DNA of 64,000 nt from Agrobacterium pusense. GTDB lineage: Bacteria; Pseudomonadota; Alphaproteobacteria; Rhizobiales; Rhizobiaceae. The notes below the pieces were generated by a model, which worked only from the letters and a program-made list of their open reading frames with translations, was not told the DNA's origin and did not search any database. The stretch lies in contig NZ_FNBB01000001.1 in assembly GCF_900102105.1 (NCBI RefSeq), positions 62,001 to 126,000 on the forward strand. The letters run 5' to 3'. Both the position numbers and the translations under genes were made by a program. Shown here piece after piece: positions 1 to 7,818 of the stretch (positions are counted from its first letter, which is position 1; every line of letters starts with the position of its first letter).

Positions 1-81
1 GCCGGGGTTGAGGTCTGCCAATTCGGCATCGCCAGCGAGCTTTGCGACGATCGCCTGAAGAAGCGGGTTCGCGGCGCTCAT
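1..81 (-). CDS. GTA tail terminator protein (gp8/DUF3168-like), N-terminal fragment
   Basis: Only the first 27 codons lie in the window; the gene runs off the left edge. It begins MSAANPLLQAIVAKLAGDA, the usual opening of DUF3168 tail-completion proteins, which cap the tail tube in HK97-like phages and in Rhodobacter-type gene transfer agents. Its ATG overlaps the TGA of the preceding head-closure gene by four bases, showing translational coupling in the GTA operon. The assignment leans on position (the gp8 slot after gp7), because the visible peptide is short. Confidence 0.7.
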   Translation of the reverse strand, partial: MSAANPLLQAIVAKLAGDAELADLNPG

Positions 82-419
82 TGGTCTTCCTCTTCGCAAC
101 GGCAGACGATGAAGCGGCGGGTTTCGTCGGGATCTATCGCCGTTCGGATGTTGAGGATGCGCGACCCCTTGCGAAAGCGCATCCCGGTGCCGATGTCGAT
201 GTCGTTGCGCCAGGCGAGCCAGACACGATGGGTAATCGTTGCCCCCTCGGCCGAAGCCCGCTCGTGCGAGGCTTCGGAAACCGGTTCGATGGCGCCCCAC
301 AACGCGTGCACGGCCTTCCAGCTTTCGGCGGCGCCGCCCTGTCCATCAGGCATTTCCGACCGCACTTCCAGTTCCAGTCGCGCCGTCAGCCTGCCAGGAT
401 CAAGAAAGACGAGGTTCAT
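78..419 (-). CDS. GTA head-closure (stopper) protein, gp7-like
   Basis: 113 residues, the normal size for phage head-tail joining proteins of the SPP1 gp16/HK97 gp7 type. It contains the pattern typical of the family: an N-terminal beta-rich part, a central ERASAEG segment followed by THRVWLAWR, and a C-terminal RILNIRT...DETRRFIVCRCEE strand pair. It would seal the capsid vertex after DNA packaging and form the platform for the tail. It lies 3 bp after the adaptor gene and overlaps the tail-terminator start by 4 bp. The family is inferred from sequence feel plus operon position. Confidence 0.8.
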   Translation of the reverse strand: MNLVFLDPGRLTARLELEVRSEMPDGQGGAAESWKAVHALWGAIEPVSEASHERASAEGATITHRVWLAWRNDIDIGTGMRFRKGSRILNIRTAIDPDETRRFIVCRCEEEDQ

Positions 420-422
420 GGC

Positions 423-992
423 CTAAAGCCCCAGACGGCAGAAAGGAGACACCAGCCGCTCATAACCAGCCGGAACGGCGGCCGGCTGGTTTTCCGGCGC
501 GACGGCGCCGCGAAAGGCGAACATCTGCGCCACATGCATCAGCATGGCGCGTTTCAGCGTATCGGGCACATCCGTCGCGGCCTCGCCATGACCGGCGGTG
601 AAATCGATCTCGATGCCATTCAGCTCCCGTTCCGGGGCCGGCGGTTCGCGCAGCCACAGCCGTGCCGGCCGCGCCGCGCCGTCGAGCAGCTTTTCGGTGG
701 CGGTGATGTCTGCCACGCGCCCCTGCCCGTCGAAAACCAGAATCGTTTCGATGGCTTGCACCGGCGTCTTGCCAATCAGAATCACGCCCGTTTCGGGCCA
801 CCGATCGAGATAAAGCCGCCAGGTCTGGCGCAGGAGGCACAGCCCGGTGGTGCGTTCCAGATGCTCGCGGGCCGCGCGTATCAACGTGGCAAGCAAGGTG
901 TCCTCGTCACCGCTGTCGAGACGCAGATGCGCCTTGACGTCGGCAAGGGTCAACGGCTCCGCCTGCGGCGGATGGATGAGGGCATAGGTCAT
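423..992 (-). CDS. GTA head-tail adaptor protein, gp6-like
   Basis: 189 residues beginning MTYALIHPPQAEPLTLADVKAHLRL. The LTLADVKAHLRLD...ED..L..LI.AAREHLE..TG segment is the signature helical region of phage adaptor (connector) proteins of the HK97 gp6/phiE125 gp8 family. These form a ring under the portal. The ATG at 992 was chosen because GGAGA precedes it at good spacing; an upstream extension in the same frame runs through a palindromic repeat and looks like noise. It is followed after 3 bp by the stopper gene. A palindromic repeat separates it from the capsid gene upstream. Confidence 0.85.
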   Translation of the reverse strand: MTYALIHPPQAEPLTLADVKAHLRLDSGDEDTLLATLIRAAREHLERTTGLCLLRQTWRLYLDRWPETGVILIGKTPVQAIETILVFDGQGRVADITATEKLLDGAARPARLWLREPPAPERELNGIEIDFTAGHGEAATDVPDTLKRAMLMHVAQMFAFRGAVAPENQPAAVPAGYERLVSPFCRLGL

Positions 993-1032
993 GGGGTCTC
1001 CGGAGATTAGGGCGAGCGGCTGCGTCTTTCGC

Positions 1033-1144
1033 CTTCTTCCCGCCGGGAGAAGATCGCGGCAGCGGGTCGTGGGGGCAAGGGTCGGGGTAAACCGAGAGCT
1101 TGCCCCCTCATCTGCCCTGTCGGGCATCGGCGGGGAGAAGAAAC
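1033..1144. repeat. Family B palindromic mosaic repeat inside the GTA operon
   Basis: Starts TTCTTCCCGCCGGGAGAAG and ends with CGGGGAGAAGAAA, with GAGAGCTTGCCCCCTCATC in the interior. The same modules recur at 6361-6500, 49506-49616, 51101-51223 and, as a bare hairpin, at 55755-55781. It sits between the capsid and adaptor genes of one transcription unit, so it will be transcribed as a large hairpin. It resembles rhizobial intergenic mosaic elements. Confidence 0.75.
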
Positions 1145-1162
1145 ACGCGGCACCGTCGAGGT

Positions 1163-2431
1163 TCAATTCACCCCGAACTTCACCAGCTTGATCGCCTCGA
1201 AATTCTGCACGCCGCCGCCCACGCGTTTGGTGGTGTAGAAAAGCACATAGGGTTTGGCCGAATAGGGATCGCGCAGGATGCGGACGCCGGTTCGGTCAAC
1301 AACGAGGTAACCGGCGCGGAAATCCCCGAAGGCGATGGCGAAGCTGTTGGCCGCCACATTGGGCATGTCCTCGGCTTCCGTCACCGGAAAGCCCATCAGC
1401 GAGGCGGGCTGACCGACGGCAGCCGGCGGATGCCAAAGATAGGCGCCGGTCGTGTCCTTGAAGCGTCGAAGCGCACCCTGCGTCTTGCGGTTCATCAGGA
1501 AGGTGCCGTTCTGGCGATGGCCGGCTTTCAACGCATAGATGGCGTCGAGCAGCACGTCCATGGGACCGGCGGAGGAAAAGCCCGCCGATACGCCGGTCGC
1601 GACATAACCGATATTGCCCCAGCTCCAGTCGTTATTGGCAACGGTCGTATAGGCGAGGAACCCCCTGGGCTTGTTGATGCCGTCGCCGCCAACGAAAGCC
1701 GCCGCCTCCTGTTCGGCGAATGCGATGTCCACCTCGGATGCGATCCACGCCTCGATATCGACCGCCGCATCGTCCAGCAGGCCCTGGGTGGCGGCAGGCA
1801 TGGCATAAAGCTCCATGGTCGGGAAAGAAAGCTCCGACAGTTTCGGTGTCGCCGTTTCCGGGCGCGCCGCCGTTTCCGAAACCCAGCCGGTGGCGAGCCC
1901 GCCGGCGGCGAAGGGTTTTTTCAGCACGGCTGCGGACACCTGTCGCACCGTGGCGAGCGCCCGGACAGGCGAAATCGCCGTCATGCGCCGGCCGATCTCG
2001 CCATCCGTCTCGGTCGGAAGAAGAAAGCCGCCGTCCGCCCCGGCCGAGCCGGCAAAGGCCTTTGCCTCGAGATCGCGCAGCGCGGCTTCCTCGCCCCGGC
2101 GGATATAGGCCTCGAAAGCGGTCTTGTGCTCTTCGGCATCCTGCGACAGCGTGTCCTTCCGGCCGAGCGCAGGCCGCGCCTTCTTCAAAGCCAGATCGTC
2201 CATGAGCCTGCGGTTGTCGTCGAGCGCCCTGTCGATGCGGTCGAGCTTGTCGCGGGTCACGACATCAGCCCCCATCTTGCGTTCGATATCGGCAAGCCGC
2301 TGATCGTTGGTCTCACGGAAGGCTTCGAAGGCCTCCATGAACTCGTCGAAGGCGGCCGTCATCGTATCGGGGAAGGCCTTCAGCTGCGGCGCAACCGTCA
2401 TCGGGGCCGGTGTCGTTGTCTGCTCTGTCAT
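1163..2431 (-). CDS. GTA major capsid protein, HK97 fold
   Basis: 422 residues starting MTEQTTTPAPMTVAPQLKAF. An N-terminal predicted coiled-coil delta domain (about 15-110) precedes the shell domain. The shell carries the family segments GGFLLPTETDGEI, SELSFPTMELYAMPAATQGLLDDA, GDGINKPRGFLAY and FPVTEAEDMPN. This is the gp5 slot of a Rhodobacter-type GTA. The prohead protease encoded just upstream should remove the delta domain during maturation. The start at 2431 has AAGGA 8 bp upstream. The 5-prime end overlaps no other gene; 31 bp separate it from the protease stop. Confidence 0.95.
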   Translation of the reverse strand: MTEQTTTPAPMTVAPQLKAFPDTMTAAFDEFMEAFEAFRETNDQRLADIERKMGADVVTRDKLDRIDRALDDNRRLMDDLALKKARPALGRKDTLSQDAEEHKTAFEAYIRRGEEAALRDLEAKAFAGSAGADGGFLLPTETDGEIGRRMTAISPVRALATVRQVSAAVLKKPFAAGGLATGWVSETAARPETATPKLSELSFPTMELYAMPAATQGLLDDAAVDIEAWIASEVDIAFAEQEAAAFVGGDGINKPRGFLAYTTVANNDWSWGNIGYVATGVSAGFSSAGPMDVLLDAIYALKAGHRQNGTFLMNRKTQGALRRFKDTTGAYLWHPPAAVGQPASLMGFPVTEAEDMPNVAANSFAIAFGDFRAGYLVVDRTGVRILRDPYSAKPYVLFYTTKRVGGGVQNFEAIKLVKFGVN

Positions 2432-2462
2432 GTGGTTTTCCTTGTTGCGGTTTGTCCGGAAA

Positions 2463-3053
2463 TCAGCGTTTGAAGGCGGTATCGAAAAGCGAACGGGCGG
2501 CGCGGCGCATGCTGCGCACCAGTTCGGTGTCGCGGTCGCGGAAGAAGCGGGCATGCTTGACATCGGAGACGCGAGCCGAGGGAAGCATCGGAAAAGTCAC
2601 GACGGAGATCTCCCAGAGATCGGCCTCCAGAATGCGCCGGACGCCGGCGCGGGCCGCCTTGCCGGAACGCCCTTCCCTACTCGAACGAACCGTGCGGAAA
2701 CCGATGGACAGCCCGTCCAGAGCGCCGGTCTTCATCAGCGAATGGACTTCCCTCGACCGGGCGACGCCGGGCGTGAGGATACCCTCGACATAAAGGCCAC
2801 GCTCATCCTCGCGGATGGTGCGCCAGACGCCGATAGGCTGGGCCGGATCGTGCTGGTAGAGCATGCGGATACCGGACGCACCGCGCTCCTCGATGGAGCG
2901 GCGGAAGGCGCCGCGCTCGATCACATCGCGGCCGAGATCGATCTCGCCAAAGACGCTGGCGTAACCGGAAAAAGTGCCGTCGCCGGCAATGCCGCGCAGT
3001 TCCAGATTGGCGAATTTACGCGTGGCGGGACGCGGCCCGCGATAGGCGTGCAT
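2463..3053 (-). CDS. GTA prohead protease, HK97 family (U35)
   Basis: 196 residues. The herpesvirus-assemblin-like serine protease motifs are visible: the catalytic His in LYQHD (H68) and the Ser in GLSIGF (S116), with VRRILEADLWEISVV as the characteristic C-terminal strand-helix. It cleaves the capsid delta domain during head maturation. The ATG at 3053 has AGGAG six bases upstream. It occupies the gp4 position, between the small gp3.5-like membrane protein and the capsid gene. Confidence 0.95.
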   Translation of the reverse strand: MHAYRGPRPATRKFANLELRGIAGDGTFSGYASVFGEIDLGRDVIERGAFRRSIEERGASGIRMLYQHDPAQPIGVWRTIREDERGLYVEGILTPGVARSREVHSLMKTGALDGLSIGFRTVRSSREGRSGKAARAGVRRILEADLWEISVVTFPMLPSARVSDVKHARFFRDRDTELVRSMRRAARSLFDTAFKR

Positions 3054-3081
3054 GGGTAACTCCTGCGATGTGAGGGGAATA

Positions 3082-3402
3082 TCAGGCGCGCGGGCGGGCG
3101 CTGTAACGGTCGGCGATGCGCACCAGCACGCCCAACCCCCACCAGGCCCCCATGCTGGCGGCGGCGGAACCCGCTACCATGATTTCGCGACCGGAAAGCG
3201 CGCCGGCAATATCAAGCTGCTGCACGATCCCAAGGCCGATAGGCCCGCCGAAGATCATGCCGCAGGAGACCCCGGTGATAAAACGGCTCGCGGCCTCGCG
3301 CTTGCTTTTCGGCAGGAGATAAACGAGCGATACACCCGCGCCCGCCACGGCGCCGGTGATGCGGGCGGCCCAGATGCCGGCCTCATTGGCGAATTCAGAC
3401 AT
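3082..3402 (-). CDS. Small membrane protein of GTA cluster (gp3.5 position, DUF6107-like)
   Basis: 106 residues with three hydrophobic stretches (about 12-30, 42-60 and 75-95) rich in Gly and Ala, and a short basic loop SKREAASRF between the first two. No catalytic motif is visible. Rhodobacter-type GTAs have a small gene between portal and protease; this one fills that slot and is co-directional, 28 bp before the protease. The DUF6107 name is from memory of rhizobial annotations and is uncertain. A role in virion assembly or lysis cannot be told from the sequence. Confidence 0.7.
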   Translation of the reverse strand: MSEFANEAGIWAARITGAVAGAGVSLVYLLPKSKREAASRFITGVSCGMIFGGPIGLGIVQQLDIAGALSGREIMVAGSAAASMGAWWGLGVLVRIADRYSARPRA

Positions 3403-3589
3403 GGTTAATCATTCCGTTCTAGGATGTTGTCATCGGGCGGACGCGCCGCGTCGCACGCAGCCGCTTCCTGCGCGCCTGCACCGGGTGATTTTACGAATCT
3501 TCGGAATCGCTTGGACGGATGAGCTCACAAAGAGAATCCGCTTCTTCAGACAATGCTTGAACCGTCAAAGCGAAAGAAACGCCGTCCGT

Positions 3590-4756
3590 TCAATAACCGA
3601 CGGCCTCGCGTTTTTCCTCGTCGCTCAGGAACGAGGCTGCGCCGATGCGTGTCCAGAGCGCGTCCCGCTCGCCCGCGAGCCCGGCAATCCGATCAAGATC
3701 GGCTTCCAGTCGCAGGCCCACGCCGAAGATCGGCGCAAGCCAGCCGCAAAGCCTCGCCGCCGTGCGGTTGACGAGCGGCAGCACGGTGAGGCGATAGAAG
3801 GCGCGGTTTGCTTCCTGGTAATTCGCATAGGTATTGTCGCCGGGAATGCCGATCAGCATTGGCGGTACTCCGAGTGAGAGCGCGATATCGCGGGCCGCGC
3901 CGTTGCGGGCTTCCAGAAAGTCCATGTCGCGCGGCGATAGTCCCATCGCCTTCCAGTCCAGCCCGCCCTCCAGAAGCAGCGGCCGGCCGGCATTCATGGC
4001 GCCCTGATAGCCCTCCTCCAGCTCGCGCTTCAGCCGTTCATATTGTTCGGCGGAAAGATTGCCGCCTTCCCGCGGCTGATAGACCAGCGCGCCGGAAGGC
4101 CGGGCGGAATTATCGAGCAGGCGCTTGTTCCACTGGCTGGCCGCGTTGTGAAGATCAAGCGCCGCGCCGGCGGAGGCGAGCGGAGCGAACCCCACCCGGT
4201 CATCCAGCGGATGGAACAGTTTGAGATGCAGCAGCCCCAGCCCGTCCCGCTCGGCGGCGATGCGCCGCGTGGCCCGGCCTTCGGCGCGGTAATCATAAGC
4301 CGCCGGCCAGCCATCCGGCCCTTCGACAATGCTGAGCCGGTCAGGCCGGAGAAGATGCAGTTCACGCAGCCGCCCGCCGATCACAAGCGGCTCGACATAG
4401 GCGTTTCCGGCCAGCATGAGGTGGCCATAAAGCGCCTCGAAGAAATCCGGCCCGCCCATGTGCGCGCCCGGCCTCGCCAGAAGCGCCAGCAGCGGATGAT
4501 CGCCTATCTCGTCATCGCCGTCGTAAAGCAGCCAGTTCACCGACGCGGCCGCTTCCGCCACCATGCGGGCAGCCCGGTGGGCTACGGGATTCTTCATGAA
4601 ACCCTCACGGGCAAGCGCGGCATAGGACCGGCCGGACCAGAAGGCCTGCCCGCCCTGCATGGCCACGGCCATGAAGCCGCCAGCCATTTTCCGGTTTTCG
4701 GGCATGGCGTTGCCATCCGCCGGGCGCTTGCGCGGCAGGGAAAAGGGAAATCGCAT
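3590..4756 (-). CDS. GTA portal protein, HK97 family
   Basis: 388 residues starting MRFPFSLPRKRPADGNAMPE. It shows the HK97 portal pattern: NPVAHRAARMVAEAAAS, LLARPG, GNAYVE, then SARPSGAL, the wing/crown segment and the conserved GVPPMLIGIPGDNTYANYQEANRAFYR-type block (about 300-330). The portal forms the 12-mer DNA entry channel and docks the terminase. The start at 4756 has AAGGA at good spacing. In most GTA clusters it follows directly on the large terminase; here 1.8 kb of other genes intervene. Confidence 0.95.
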   Translation of the reverse strand: MRFPFSLPRKRPADGNAMPENRKMAGGFMAVAMQGGQAFWSGRSYAALAREGFMKNPVAHRAARMVAEAAASVNWLLYDGDDEIGDHPLLALLARPGAHMGGPDFFEALYGHLMLAGNAYVEPLVIGGRLRELHLLRPDRLSIVEGPDGWPAAYDYRAEGRATRRIAAERDGLGLLHLKLFHPLDDRVGFAPLASAGAALDLHNAASQWNKRLLDNSARPSGALVYQPREGGNLSAEQYERLKRELEEGYQGAMNAGRPLLLEGGLDWKAMGLSPRDMDFLEARNGAARDIALSLGVPPMLIGIPGDNTYANYQEANRAFYRLTVLPLVNRTAARLCGWLAPIFGVGLRLEADLDRIAGLAGERDALWTRIGAASFLSDEEKREAVGY

Positions 4757-4780
4757 GACGGTGTCCTTGTTTGTGATGTT

Positions 4781-4888
4781 CCTCATCCCTGGCTTGTCAC
4801 AGGGAACCAGCCAGCCCAGCTCTTTGGGCCGAAGAGAGTCTTGTCGTCGCGCAGACACGCGTCGGCTGGTTTCCTGCGACAGGCACAG
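4781..4888. repeat. Family A palindromic repeat, diverged copy
   Basis: The arms TGTCACAGGGAACCAGCC and GGCTGGTTTCCTGCGACA are inverted with two mismatches. They enclose the inner module CAGCCCAGCTCTTTGGGC. The inner part matches the copies at 11776-11890 and 13606-13720. A half-copy resembling the outer arm (CATTCCTGTGACAAGCACAGGAA) lies near 8419-8441. It lies between the portal and the Dabb gene, upstream of the portal start. Confidence 0.7.
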
Positions 4889-4995
4889 AAATAAGGGATA
4901 CCGGGACTCAAAGCCCAAACGGAAAAAGATTTTTTTCGCCGGCTCTCGGCAGACGACGGGCAGATGCCCGTCACTTGCGCAGCTGAACCGAACCG

Positions 4996-5304
4996 TTACC
5001 GGATCGGTGCTTTTACTGCCGTATCGCTGTCGAAATCGGCGGCGACGCGGGTTTCCCGCAGCGGCTTCACCGTGCGGGTGGAAAGATCATAGGCGGGATC
5101 GGCCTTGTAGGCCGCCAGCGCCGCTTCGTTTTCGAACTCGCCATAAACGATGAAATCGACGGAATTGCCCCATTGGTCCTTCTTCACATTCTCGCCGATT
5201 TCCAGCTTCAGCGCATGCGGAATCGCGGTAAGGCCGGAAAGGCCCTTGCGGACGGCGTCGCGGTTTTCCTCGGGAACGGTGAAAAAGACGATATGGCGGA
5301 TCAC
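4996..5304 (-). CDS. Dabb (stress-responsive A/B barrel) domain protein
   Basis: About 102 residues: V/M-IRHIVFFTVPEENRDAVRKGL, then LTAIPHALKLEIGENV, DFIVYGEFENEAALAAYKADPAY and a C-terminal VKPLRETRVAADFDS. This is the dimeric ferredoxin-like Dabb fold, with the first-strand His typical of the family; no substrate is known. I prefer the GTG at 5304 (AGGTG six bases upstream) over the ATG at 5319, which lacks a ribosome site. It sits inside the GTA region between portal and lysin on the same strand but has no obvious phage function. It may be a passenger gene. Confidence 0.75.
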   Translation of the reverse strand: MIRHIVFFTVPEENRDAVRKGLSGLTAIPHALKLEIGENVKKDQWGNSVDFIVYGEFENEAALAAYKADPAYDLSTRTVKPLRETRVAADFDSDTAVKAPIR

Positions 5305-5362
5305 GGTGTCACCTGTCATGCGAAATTCGAAGGCGGCCTTCTCGGCGCTGCGTAACGGGTTA

Positions 5363-6001
5363 TCACCTGGGCCGCGCCGGTTCAATCCGCGCCGCAAGAA
5401 GGGCCCGATGAAATGCGCGCCCATAATTGCCCACCAGGCTGGCCCGGTCGCTGCCATTGATGATGGCGCGCGCCGCATCCCAGTCTTCGCGCTCTGCATC
5501 GAAGAAATCCGCAAGACGTCTGCCGGTGAAGCTGCCGGCCACCATGCCCTGGATCAGGATAGCCGTCGCCACGTCCGCTTCCATGGCGCGCGCGGGGCGG
5601 CCGGTTAGATCCACCCCCGTCAGCACCGACATGGTCTCATAATTGCGGCGATGGGTCAGCTGAACGAAGCCACGTCCCAGCCAGCTTTTCCCTTCCGCAT
5701 CACGCCGCCAGTAGGGTCTGCGGACCATCGGCAGACCGCCGGCGGCAAAGGCGCGGTCGAGCCGTGCGATCGCTTCGGCATCGGTTGTCGCCAAAGTCTC
5801 GCGCACCGGCTGCATGGTTGCCGCGGTCTCGTGGAAAGCAGTCGCCAGCATATAAGCCAGCCACCGGGGATCGCCGCCGGGCAGCGCCGTCGCAAAGCCC
5901 GACAGGATCGTCTTCATCCCTGCAAGTTGCGCCGTGCGCAGCCGCCCGCCGAACAGGGATTTCCGCACCGACGCGACGAATCGCGCCTCGTCAAAGACCA
6001 T
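5363..6001 (-). CDS. GH19 chitinase-like lytic enzyme (putative GTA endolysin)
   Basis: 212 residues from the ATG at 6001, which has AGGAG seven bases upstream. The GH19/lysozyme-like core is visible: LAYMLATAFHETAATM (catalytic-type Glu58) and WLGRGFVQLTHRRNYE, the GRGxxQLT motif that shapes the sugar groove. No signal peptide is seen, so export would need a holin or another route, as for phage endolysins. Its place inside the GTA head cluster suggests a peptidoglycan hydrolase that frees particles from the cell. An inherited prophage lysozyme with a lost role is the alternative. Confidence 0.8.
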   Translation of the reverse strand: MVFDEARFVASVRKSLFGGRLRTAQLAGMKTILSGFATALPGGDPRWLAYMLATAFHETAATMQPVRETLATTDAEAIARLDRAFAAGGLPMVRRPYWRRDAEGKSWLGRGFVQLTHRRNYETMSVLTGVDLTGRPARAMEADVATAILIQGMVAGSFTGRRLADFFDAEREDWDAARAIINGSDRASLVGNYGRAFHRALLAARIEPARPR

Positions 6002-6067
6002 GGCCTGCTCCTGATATGACACTTGATATGACTTGGGGTTCATGACCCGTGACGTCCGTCAGGACTA

Positions 6068-6095
6068 AATCGATTTGAAAAAACCTTAATCGATT
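6068..6095. promoter_or_regulatory. Twin AATCGATT palindromes upstream of the lysin gene
   Basis: The 8-bp palindrome AATCGATT occurs at 6068-6075 and again at 6088-6095. The 20-bp period places both on about the same face of the helix. The pair lies 67-94 bp upstream of the lysin ATG and 118-145 bp upstream of the 35-codon ORF in the other direction, in an AT-rich stretch. This layout suits a cooperative dimeric regulator; no regulator is known for it. Confidence 0.4.
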
Positions 6096-6212
6096 TTAAT
6101 CCTCGGACCGGGGTTTTGGAGTAAAAAATTCCTTGAATTCCGGAACCTTAGCGCGCTAACTCCATTTACCGCGCAATCCTGCAGCGTTAACCATTCAAGG
6201 AGGAATGCCACC

Positions 6213-6320
6213 ATGACAGCGACAATCCCCCAGACCGTTTATGACCGTCTCGAAAACGAGTGGCGCCAGATGCGTGAAACCGGCTCCCAGCCGAAGCCGG
6301 CGCAATCTCCGAAGAAATAA
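6213..6320 (+). CDS. 35-residue small protein with perfect Shine-Dalgarno
   Basis: ATG at 6213 to TAA at 6320 encodes MTATIPQTVYDRLENEWRQM followed by RETGSQPKPAQSPKK. A full AAGGAGG (6197-6203) lies nine bases upstream, unusually strong for this window. An amphipathic helix (VYDRLENEWRQMRET) is followed by a Pro/Lys tail. A possible promoter is CTTGAA (6132-6137) with CTAACT (6156-6161) 18 bp apart. It is transcribed against the GTA genes, between large terminase and lysin. The function is unknown. The strong ribosome site and clean divergence argue for a real gene. Confidence 0.6.
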   Translation: MTATIPQTVYDRLENEWRQMRETGSQPKPAQSPKK

Positions 6321-6360
6321 TATTTGCCCGACGCCCGAAATCGGGCGGGTCCTTCACTTT

Positions 6361-6500
6361 TTCTTCTCCCCGCCGGGGAGAAGATGGCCCCAAGGGTCAG
6401 ATGACGGGGCAAGGTCCTGACATCCATGCTCTCGCGGCACATCTTGACCGTTGCCTCTTCATCCCGCGCTGCGGTCCTTCTGCCCAACGGGAGAAGAAAC
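6361..6500. repeat. Family B palindromic mosaic repeat
   Basis: Opens TTCTTCTCCCCGCCGGGGAG and closes with CAACGGGAGAAGAAA. The interior carries the AAGGGTC module shared with 49506-49616. It fills most of the gap between the small ORF and the large terminase stop. Confidence 0.7.
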
Positions 6501-6558
6501 AGGCGACACGCTTGAGGCGTTATTGGCTCTAGGTCCCTGGAGCCACTAAATCACCGTC

Positions 6559-7818
6559 TCACATCCCCCGCACCTTCGGTTCGCTGGTCACCATCGTCGT
6601 CAGCGCAGTGATCGCCCAGACGAGTGCGTCCAGCCTGTCCGGCGAGCGCCCGGACGACAGGCCTTCCGGTCCGAAATCCGTCATCTGGTCCTCAAGCTTT
6701 TCAAATCGCGCGGCGTGGCGCACCCTTCCCTGCTCATAGAGCGCGGCGACCGGTTCGGCGCGGGCGAACTTTCCGCGGCTTGCCCGCACCAGCGTCAGCG
6801 GCAGGTTGGCCTCTACGCTCTGCAGCATGGCGCGCACCATCTCGCCGCCTTGATTGACCTCTGCCACGACGCGGTCAGCCTCGTGGCGGCGGAAGGCGGC
6901 GACGACGGCGCGAGCCCAGCCGGCCGGCGTCTCGCCTTCCACCGAACAATCCGCTAGCACCGTGAGACGCCCGGCCATGCCCAGTCCCGCCACGACGATG
7001 CCGCAGCAGGAATTTTCACCACTGCCGGCCGGCGGATCGACCGACACCACGATCCGCGAAAGCGGCGCAGCCGCAACCTCAACGATCGCTTCCAGATCGG
7101 CGCGTTTCCATAACGCGCCCTCGCGCTCATCGATCAGTTCGCCGCCAATTTCCTGACGGCCGAGCCGCGTGCCCCCGTAGCGGTCCTGCATGGCTTTCAG
7201 AAAACCGGGAGAAAGGTTCCGCGCGTTCATGGCCGTCGGCATCCGGGCCACCCGGCTCGAAGGATCGGCCAGAAGCGCCTTCAGCAATGGAATGGGCCGT
7301 GGCGTGGTCGTCACCAGCTGTCGTGGCAATTCACCCAGACGCAGGCCGAACTGCAGCATGTCCCAGGTTTCCTGTGGATATTTCCATTTGCCCAGCTCGT
7401 CCGCCCAGGCCATGTGGAACTGCGGCCCGCGCAGGCTTTCCGGGTCTTCCGATGAGAACACCTGCGCCATCGCCCCGTTGGGCCAAAGCAGCCGCCGACG
7501 CGACACCTCGAAGGCGGGACGATGGCGGCGGGCAATACGGCAAATGCCGGAAATGCCGTCGATCATCACCTCCCGGGCATCACCCAGCGTTTCGGCAACC
7601 AGCGCGATGCGCAAATCCGATTGCCTGCCGGCGGAAGCGACGGCGTGAACCCACTCCGACCCGGCGCGGGTCTTGCCGGATCCGCGTCCGCCGATCAGAA
7701 GCCATGTCCGCCAGTCGCCCTCCGGCGGTTGCTGCGGCAGGTTGCCGATGAAACGCCAGTCGCGCAGAAGATTGAAAACCTGCGCCGGCAGATGGGGTCC
7801 GGTCGACATATCCGTCAT
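6559..7818 (-). CDS. GTA terminase large subunit, gp2-like
   Basis: 419 residues beginning MTDMSTGPHLPAQVF. The ATPase domain shows Walker A GGRGSGKT (43-50), a Walker B ending in WADE (D140 E141) and the coupling TTTPRP segment. The C-terminal RNase H-like nuclease carries SVDPPAGSGENSCCGIVVAG and its acidic residues. It drives headful DNA packaging; in GTAs this packages random host DNA. The ATG at 7818 overlaps the small-subunit stop (ATGA), so it was preferred over upstream in-frame codons. It is followed by a repeat, not by the portal gene. Confidence 0.95.
   Translation of the reverse strand: MTDMSTGPHLPAQVFNLLRDWRFIGNLPQQPPEGDWRTWLLIGGRGSGKTRAGSEWVHAVASAGRQSDLRIALVAETLGDAREVMIDGISGICRIARRHRPAFEVSRRRLLWPNGAMAQVFSSEDPESLRGPQFHMAWADELGKWKYPQETWDMLQFGLRLGELPRQLVTTTPRPIPLLKALLADPSSRVARMPTAMNARNLSPGFLKAMQDRYGGTRLGRQEIGGELIDEREGALWKRADLEAIVEVAAAPLSRIVVSVDPPAGSGENSCCGIVVAGLGMAGRLTVLADCSVEGETPAGWARAVVAAFRRHEADRVVAEVNQGGEMVRAMLQSVEANLPLTLVRASRGKFARAEPVAALYEQGRVRHAARFEKLEDQMTDFGPEGLSSGRSPDRLDALVWAITALTTMVTSEPKVRGM

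Noticed and set aside
42..2473. Long plus-strand frames over the capsid and adaptor genes
   Set aside because: They lie antisense to clear GTA genes, lack ribosome sites and show the Arg/Gly-rich composition of shadow frames.
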